A stretch of 64,000 bases of DNA from Tetracladium setigerum (lineage: Eukaryota > Ascomycota > Leotiomycetes > Helotiales), in the NCBI GenBank assembly GCA_031472005.1, contig PZJY01000001.1, positions 2,232,001 through 2,296,000 of the forward strand, in the 5' to 3' direction. This document shows, one piece after another, positions 58,157 to 64,000 of this stretch. Both the position numbers and the translations under genes were made by a program. The stretch's first letter is position 1. Each line of letters begins with the position of its first letter. A model generated the notes under the pieces. That model saw only the letters and a list, made by a program, of their open reading frames with translations, was not told the origin of the DNA and made no database searches.

Positions 58157-60357
58157 ATGGAGCACCATCAAAGGTCCAGCATTGCTGAGGTCGCTGAGGA
58201 CAACAGCACTGTCCATGTTGACGACGATGTCATGCAAAAAGCTTCAGTCGCCGTGGACAACTTTGCAGGCCTTTCCGCCGATGCAAAGGAGGGCACAGAT
58301 CATGAACATTCCATGAGCTTGATGGCCGCCATCAAGCTCTATCCTAAAGCTGTCGGCTGGTCCATCCTTCTATCTACTGCCATTGTTATGGAAGGCTATG
58401 ATGTTGTGCTCCTGTCTTCCTTCTATGCACTTCCTCAGTTCAACAAGAAGTATGGTGTATGTGCCCTATTCCCACTAGCCACAGAGAATATATACTGATT
58501 TTACCCCTAAGGTTTTGGATGCAAACCAAGAGTACACCATCCCAGCTCCCTGGAAGAGTGGGCTCAGTAACGGTGCGCTTTGTGGAGAGATCCTGGGACT
58601 CTTCATAACTGGTATTGTCTCTGAAAAATATGGGTAAGCATTTCCAATCTTTATTCCTGTCATTGTGTTATCGAAGAGGAGAGGAGAAGGTGTTGTGCCA
58701 AGACTGTTGCAGAGGCGAACCGAGGCATAATCACGTGACTCACCTCCCTCCTCCTACTACGGCTTTCTATCTCCACCATTAGATGAACGATTCTATATTT
58801 GTTGTTGTTTTACCGAAATAATCTTACTAAATCTGTCGCAGATATCGAAAAACCATGATAGGTGCTTTGGCTATGATGATCGCCGCCATCTTCGTACCAT
58901 TTTTCTCGCAAAATCTTCCAACTTTGCTTGTTGGTGAGATACTTTGTGGTATTCCTTGGGAGTCTTTCAGACTTTGACAACCAGTTATGCGTCAGAAGGT
59001 AGGCCATTATCATCATCTCCTACAGTATCCAATGAATTGGCGCTAACCTGCTCTCGCTTCTAGTCTGCCCTGTTGTACTCCGCGCGTATCTTTGTACCTA
59101 CGTAAATCTCTGTTGGGTGATGGGCCAGTTTATTGCATCCGGCGTTCTTCGAGCTGTTCTCTCACGCGAAGATCAATGGGCTTACCGCATTCCGTTCGCT
59201 ATCCAGTGGATGTGGCCTCTCCCAATCTTAATCGGCTGTATCTTCGCTCCAGAGTCACCATGGTGGTAAGTGTAGACTCCCCCAGTGCGTCACAGAATGC
59301 ATGAATCCTCAAATTTCATATTCTATAATTTCTGATTTGTGATGTTGCTCTTGGAACCTCTGCTAATTGGGTGGTAGGTTGGTTCGTCAGGGAAGAATCG
59401 ATGAAGCCAAGCATAATCTTCTTCGCCTCACTACCCGAGGAGACCCCACCTTCAATGCAGATTCTACCATCGCCATGATGTCTCACACAAACGAATTGGA
59501 GAAGCAGATCTCATCAGGCACATCATACTGGGACTGTTTCAAGGGTGTTGATCTCAGACGAACGGAAATCGCATGCATTGTTTGGCTCGTTCAAAACATG
59601 TGCGGCTCGACTTTTATGGGTTATTCGACCTATTTTTACCAACAGGCCGGACTTCCCACCACTTCCGCATTTGATATGTCCAGTAGGTGCCTTCATATAC
59701 CTATGATCCCACATGACACTGACTTATGTACTTCTAGTGGCACAGTATGCCCTTGGCATGGTTGGTACTTTTGGTTCTTGGTTCTTGATGATGCGGGCGG
59801 GTCGACGAAGCATCTATCTCTATGGATCTTGCGTTCTTCTCTGCCTCCTCCTCATCATTGGTTTCACGGCAATTGCACCAGAGACGAATATCGCATCCCG
59901 GTGGGCAATTGGCTCTATGCTCCTGCTCTTTACCTTTATCTACGACCTCACGGTCGGGCCGGTTTGTTACGCCCTTGTAGCTGAGGTGTCGTCTACTCGC
60001 CTCAGATCCAAGACAATTGTACTCGCTCGAAACGTGTACAACGTTGGTGGAATTATCGTGAACATTCTCACCACTTACCAGCTCACTCCAAAACCTTCTG
60101 GATGGGGATGGTCTGCAAAATCTGCATTCTTCTGGGCTGGCACGTGCTTCCTTTGTGTAGTCTGGATTTTCTTCAGACTTCCAGAACCGAAGGGGCGTAC
60201 CTATGGGGAGATGGATATTCTCTTCGAACGTTGCGTTTCAGCTCGCAAGTTCAAGTCTACCAACCTGGATATTTTCAGAGGTGATCACTTGGCTCCTATT
60301 GCGGAGGTTGATAGTCATGACGAGAAAATTGCTGTCACTATAGTTGAGAAGGTGTAG
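58157..60357 (+). CDS. MFS alpha-glucoside (maltose-type) permease, one frameshift
   Basis: Six exons (58157-58456, 58512-58633, 58842-58998, 59064-59265, 59378-59682, 59738-60357) would code about 568 residues with 12 membrane helices. Sugar-porter motifs are EGYDVVLLSSFYALPQF in TM1, APESPWWLVRQGR after TM6, RRSIYLYG, VAEVSSTRLRSKT and PEPKGRTYGE. This set is typical of fungal MAL-type proton symporters. In exon 3 the run CCTTGGGAGTC (58958-58960) lacks one base: the two frames on either side join as GIPWG and VFQTLTTSYASE, and intron phases close only with that base. As written, translation stops within exon 3. It pairs with the divergent intracellular maltase, consistent with uptake then hydrolysis. 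Confidence 0.88.
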
Positions 60358-60998
60358 AACGCTGTTTCGAGGTTTTCTTTTGGGGGAAGGGCGGGGGGGG
60401 GGGGGGGTTCTAACGTGGGAGTGTGAATAAAGCTTATGGTTTTTAGACTTGTTATCTAAGCAGCTTCGTCGTCAGGCGAGCTCTATGATTTAACGACAAT
60501 AGATTTATGATTATGTAGCCTAGAGTAGCCTAGAGTCATCAAAATATATTAATTACAAGACACTTGTAATCGGCGCACCAATTGGTCGGATCTGGCACGG
60601 GATTATCAGGTGATGTAGTCGATTTTCGTCGGTCTAACAATCGTTCCGCTGACACCCACCCACATACAGAACAATTTATATGCGATAGCAAACCCGACAA
60701 CGACCGAAAACACTAACATCCACAATAATTCTTACTTCAAGCTCGTTTTGAGACTTTGATTTTGATTTCTTAGAGATCTCTCGCAAAGCGGCCTGTCGGA
60801 TTTGCCCAAATTCAGCCCTTTGAAGTGCTGAATCTGCACCGCCGCATGCAGACCGAGGGAAAGTGCTACGCAACACCGCGTCATCAGCCACGAATTGCAG
60901 TAATCCAACTACGTACCTGCTAGCTAGGTATATCGGCGGTTTCTTGCTGTACCTACTTGAAGTCACCTCACGCCCAGATATTTATAAGGGACCTTAAA
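60358..60998. other. Spacer with poly-G run
   Basis: This 641-bp spacer has no gene. A G-only run of about 16 nt lies at roughly 60390-60406 in the permease 3' region, a place where base counts are unreliable. Confidence 0.6.
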
Positions 60999-62117
60999 AT
61001 GAGTTCTTTCACCTCCTTCCTCGTCTCTAGCGTCCTTGGTAGCAATACACAAGAAATCCAGAACATCCGAAATATATCTTCACCCCGAAACGGCCAGCCG
61101 CAACCCCCTACTGCCTTGACACCAAACCAACACACCATGGGCCAAATCTCAGAACTACCGGCTCAGGAATCAAGGGATTCAAAAGCGACTCCCCTTCCTG
61201 ATCAAAATGCTGAAGACATAGGCGGTGCTGCTCCTCCTCCGTATTCGGTCCATGCCTCGGATTCCACTTCTCCCAGTCAGGCATCACCGTCGATATACTC
61301 GGCTTCTCCCCTTCCACCACCTCCTCCTTTCACCCCGTCGCAACCACGAAAAGTGCAGGAATCTGACGCTATAAGCGCATCCCACTCTGTTAACATCACT
61401 GGTCCTCTCCATGTTTTGGGAAAGGTGTCTTCCTCTTCCTCCGTGGCTCTCTCGAATTCCGTCACTGTCGATGGAAAAGTAAATTCCTCGTCGAGCATCT
61501 CTCTCACCAACGGAATCTTCGTTGGAGACAAGGTCGACTCTTCCAGTAAAATCAAGATAGATGGCGGAGAATTGGGAGCCAAAATCAAAGGAAAAGTGAG
61601 TGCAAGCAGCAGTGTCGAGATTTTGGGTGGAGAGGGAGTGGTCGGGTGGATGTGGGAGAAAAGGTATCTGCAAGTGGCAGTGTTTTACTTGTTGGTTCAA
61701 GAGGAGGAGTGAGAATCTTAGGAAAGGTTAGTGCAAGTGGTGGGATTGAGATTAGAGGGAATGTCAGTGTGGGGGAGGAAGTGAGTGCGAGTGGGAAGGT
61801 GAAGATTTTTTGCAATCATCATGATGGAGGGAGACTGAAGGTCGGAGGGAAGATCAGCGGATCGAGCGTCAGTGTTGAAGGAGATCTAGTTTCTGAGTAA
61901 GTTTTCCTCCACGCAGATTATTTAGGTTAAAAATATGGCTAACAGTGTACTCCTACTGTACAGGGGAAATTTCCATGTTGGTGGAAGCTTGTCCGTTCTG
62001 GGGAGTCTGACGGTTATGGGGGATTTAACTATTAATGGAAGTCTTACTCTTCTGCCGGGAAGTTCTTTTCATGTGGAAGGGAAGAGAACTATACACGGCA
62101 GCGTTGTTGGGATATGA
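60999..62117 (+). CDS. Beta-solenoid repeat protein, bactofilin-like, one frameshift
   Basis: Two exons (60999-61896, 61964-62117) would code about 350 residues. The first ~130 residues are Pro/Ser-rich and disordered (SASPLPPPPPFTPSQPRK). Then come about ten degenerate repeats of ~18-20 residues around the core GKVSSSSSVALSNSV or LGKVSASGGIEIRG, ending in LGSLTVMGDLTINGSLTLLP. Alternating small/hydrophobic residues with Gly turns suggest a right-handed beta-helix, like bacterial bactofilins (polymer-forming proteins). The repeats run through a frame break near 61644-61646 (GTCGGGTGG), where one base seems missing; without it the protein ends at 61712. No signal peptide is seen. Function is unknown; a cytosolic filament or scaffold is only an analogy. 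Confidence 0.7.
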
Positions 62118-62618
62118 AGCCGATGACGATATGCACACGGTCATAATTTTCTTGGATCCGATCACTGGTTTGACAATATGGATTCCTATAATTTTTGAAT
62201 TCCCTTTCTCTTGACAGAAATGAGATGTAAACTTTTGAAAGTAACAGAATAATGAATAAAGTATCGGCTTGTCTTCCATTATTGTTTTGCCCAAGATGAA
62301 CGTGCCACTCATCTTTGATAAAACATACGATGAAACCACTCGTCTCACCTCATCCGCTTATACCAAGCCTTCCATCAGCTGACAGTCCACAACCTTTCGA
62401 TCTCCTCTACCAATCACGCCAGAGATGTTTGTGTTATGTTATCCTGATTTATGTCAAAGACCACCTACCTAGCTGAAATGTTTATTTTACAACACGCATT
62501 CCACATCGTTCGTCAACCGCTCATCTTTCTGTTTCCCCACCTCCAAAATCCCCAAATAATTGTCTTTCTTCTACCCAAAAGCGAGACCACGTCGAATTTT
62601 AGACAGAAAAGGCCAAAA
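62118..62618. other. Spacer downstream of the beta-solenoid gene
   Basis: This 501-bp stretch holds no gene; AT-rich and featureless. Confidence 0.5.
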
Positions 62619-62780
62619 ATGACAGGATTCGACATCCGCAAATACCAACTCTCCTTGACCACTACTCCCAACGGTCCACGCTCCCCTTTTAAATCCCTCT
62701 TCGGCGACTTCGCAAAACTCTACACGTTCATATTTTTGACACAGGCCATCCTCGTGGGGCTTTACTTCTTTCTTCGTTGA
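62619..62780 (+). CDS. Possible 53-residue single-membrane-span protein
   Basis: The ATG has a good context (CCAAAAATGAC) and leads to a short polar N-terminus (MTGFDIRKYQLSLTTT) and a C-terminal hydrophobic helix (LYTFIFLTQAILVGLYFFLR), like a tail-anchored peptide. The frame is open upstream, but those residues look untranslated. No family is recognised and no homology test was possible; it may be a chance frame. Confidence 0.35.
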   Translation: MTGFDIRKYQLSLTTTPNGPRSPFKSLFGDFAKLYTFIFLTQAILVGLYFFLR

Positions 62781-64000
62781 GTTTGAGGATGAAAGGTAGA
62801 GAGGACTGGATTGGCACAGAGAGGGAAGGAATACCAAACAAAACAGGTCAGCGTCAAGCACATCGATCAACAACACTCTGTACAACAATCACTGATCGGA
62901 AGGTTCTTTAGATCACATCAACAACTTTCACTCGTAGAATCGGCGGGAACCCAAATGTCAGATTGAAAATTTGGTCCAAGTTTTACTGCACGTATCACGT
63001 CAGCAGTGTGGCTCTCTACCGTATTCCAACGAATCGAAATGAAGACTTGCACTTCAGGCTGAGATAACATGGCAGATTTTGAAAACATGCAAGGCTCTCT
63101 CGAGAAATGTGGGAATCGTGAGGCTGTGTTGGAATATTTATAAAGTCACATCGGCAGAGAATCCGAGCAATGGCAACTGCAAAATCAACATATCCTCTCA
63201 AGCCGCCAAAGATCAAAACGACGTGGTTTATTATACAAAAAACTCCGGCCTCCAAAACCTTCTACGCGAACTCGGCCGAAAACGCCTTCCCATCATGTCT
63301 GTCGTGGCCTCGACGTATATCTTGGATCGATTGGTTGCATTATTTCTGCTAGTGTTTGTGTTGGATATGCTTTACTTGATTTTGAAGTCATAAATGCATT
63401 TCTCTGGCGGGCCGGGGGAAGGCGAAGAGCAAATAGCGAGTACATGGTGGTGGTGGTGGGCAAGTCTCTTTGTGGTCACGGCATTTTCGACGTCGAGAAC
63501 ACTTGACTGGATACACGAGTCGACGTTCTTCAAGTCCACAATGTGGACATTTTCGACGACAAAATATAAGAAGCTTAAGATCGTTCCAGAGCTATTTGTT
63601 GTGGTCGTTGTCTCGAGACATGTGGATTGTGGGGCTGGACCCGCGCTGGAGTGTCATAAACGGTTATGCAAGGAGCAACATCTCTTGATGTTACTATCCA
63701 GAGTTTGATCTCTTGGCATGGCCCTGGAAATACTGCAGATTTCTCCTTTTCGGTAGTTTCTACTCAAGGAACTTTAGACGATGGAGGGAGGAAGTGTGTC
63801 AGGTGGAGAACAGAAAACGCAGCGGGACCCTTGGGTTCCCTGAATGATTCCATTGTAGATCTCCTGAAATCTACAATCTAATTAGACAACCTTTCTTGAA
63901 TTCTAAGTTTGGGATTACCCTTAGTTCGCGCAGAAACGAAGTCCTGCTTGGATGCAGTATAACAAAATCCTGATATCAACAACGCCGATGACTGAGATCA
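62781..64000. other. Right end of the window, no supported gene
   Basis: This 1.2-kb stretch has only weak open frames. The one at 63079-63393 ends in a hydrophobic helix (VALFLLVFVLDMLYLILK) and could be a fragment of a small membrane protein; support is too weak for a gene call. Confidence 0.4.

Noticed and set aside
1..64000. tRNA, rRNA genes, CRISPR arrays and complete transposons
   Set aside because: I saw no tRNA B-box in a plausible cloverleaf, no rRNA-like sequence, no regular spacer arrays and no transposase or reverse transcriptase domain in any open frame. Scanning by eye can miss single tRNAs.

Overview
The window looks like nuclear DNA of a filamentous ascomycete (Pezizomycotina). 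The evidence is short GT-AG introns with CTAAC-type branch sites, several Zn2Cys6 and C2H2 regulators, a HET-domain gene, CYP52- and CYP53-type P450s, chitin synthase and chitin deacetylases, and long intergenic spacers. Leotiomycetes (a Botrytis/Sclerotinia relative) is my best guess from the general character of the proteins; it is not proven here. Exon boundaries were read by eye, and the phases of most models close exactly.

Layout. (1) 1-6.2 kb: 3' end of a biotin-dependent acyl-CoA carboxylase, a Zn2Cys6 regulator on the minus strand and a divergent acyl-CoA dehydrogenase. The shared promoter holds a perfect 22-bp CGG...CCG palindrome, so this looks like a self-contained acyl-CoA catabolic locus. 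(2) 6.5-9.1 kb: a HET-domain gene whose N-terminal part is broken by frameshifts. (3) 9.1-19.4 kb: gene-poor, with one C2H2 regulator. (4) 19.4-33.6 kb: five consecutive genes for an amino-sugar polymer: a nucleotide-sugar 6-dehydrogenase of the N-acetylhexosamine type, a small ChsD/class VI-like chitin synthase, a putatively GPI-anchored chitin deacetylase, a secreted chitin deacetylase with four chitin-binding modules, and a membrane-tethered GH16 enzyme. (5) 34-41 kb: CYP53 benzoate-hydroxylase-like P450, ribulose-phosphate 3-epimerase, an unknown protein and a CYP52-like P450. (6) 42-48.5 kb: class V PLP enzyme, BAHD-type acyltransferase and a second Zn2Cys6 regulator. (7) 49.4-53.2 kb: RAD53-type checkpoint kinase with two FHA domains. 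(8) 54-60.4 kb: alpha-glucosidase and a divergent alpha-glucoside/maltose-type permease, a MAL-like locus. (9) 61-62.1 kb: a beta-solenoid (bactofilin-like) repeat protein, then mostly empty sequence.

Two observations stand out. The block at 19-34 kb could make and tailor a chitin-like polymer that includes uronic-acid units, which I do not recognise as a described fungal system. Separately, four genes carry single-base losses (six events, all of the same sign, four of them next to G runs) in otherwise well-conserved reading frames. That pattern fits homopolymer under-calling in the assembly better than independent gene death.
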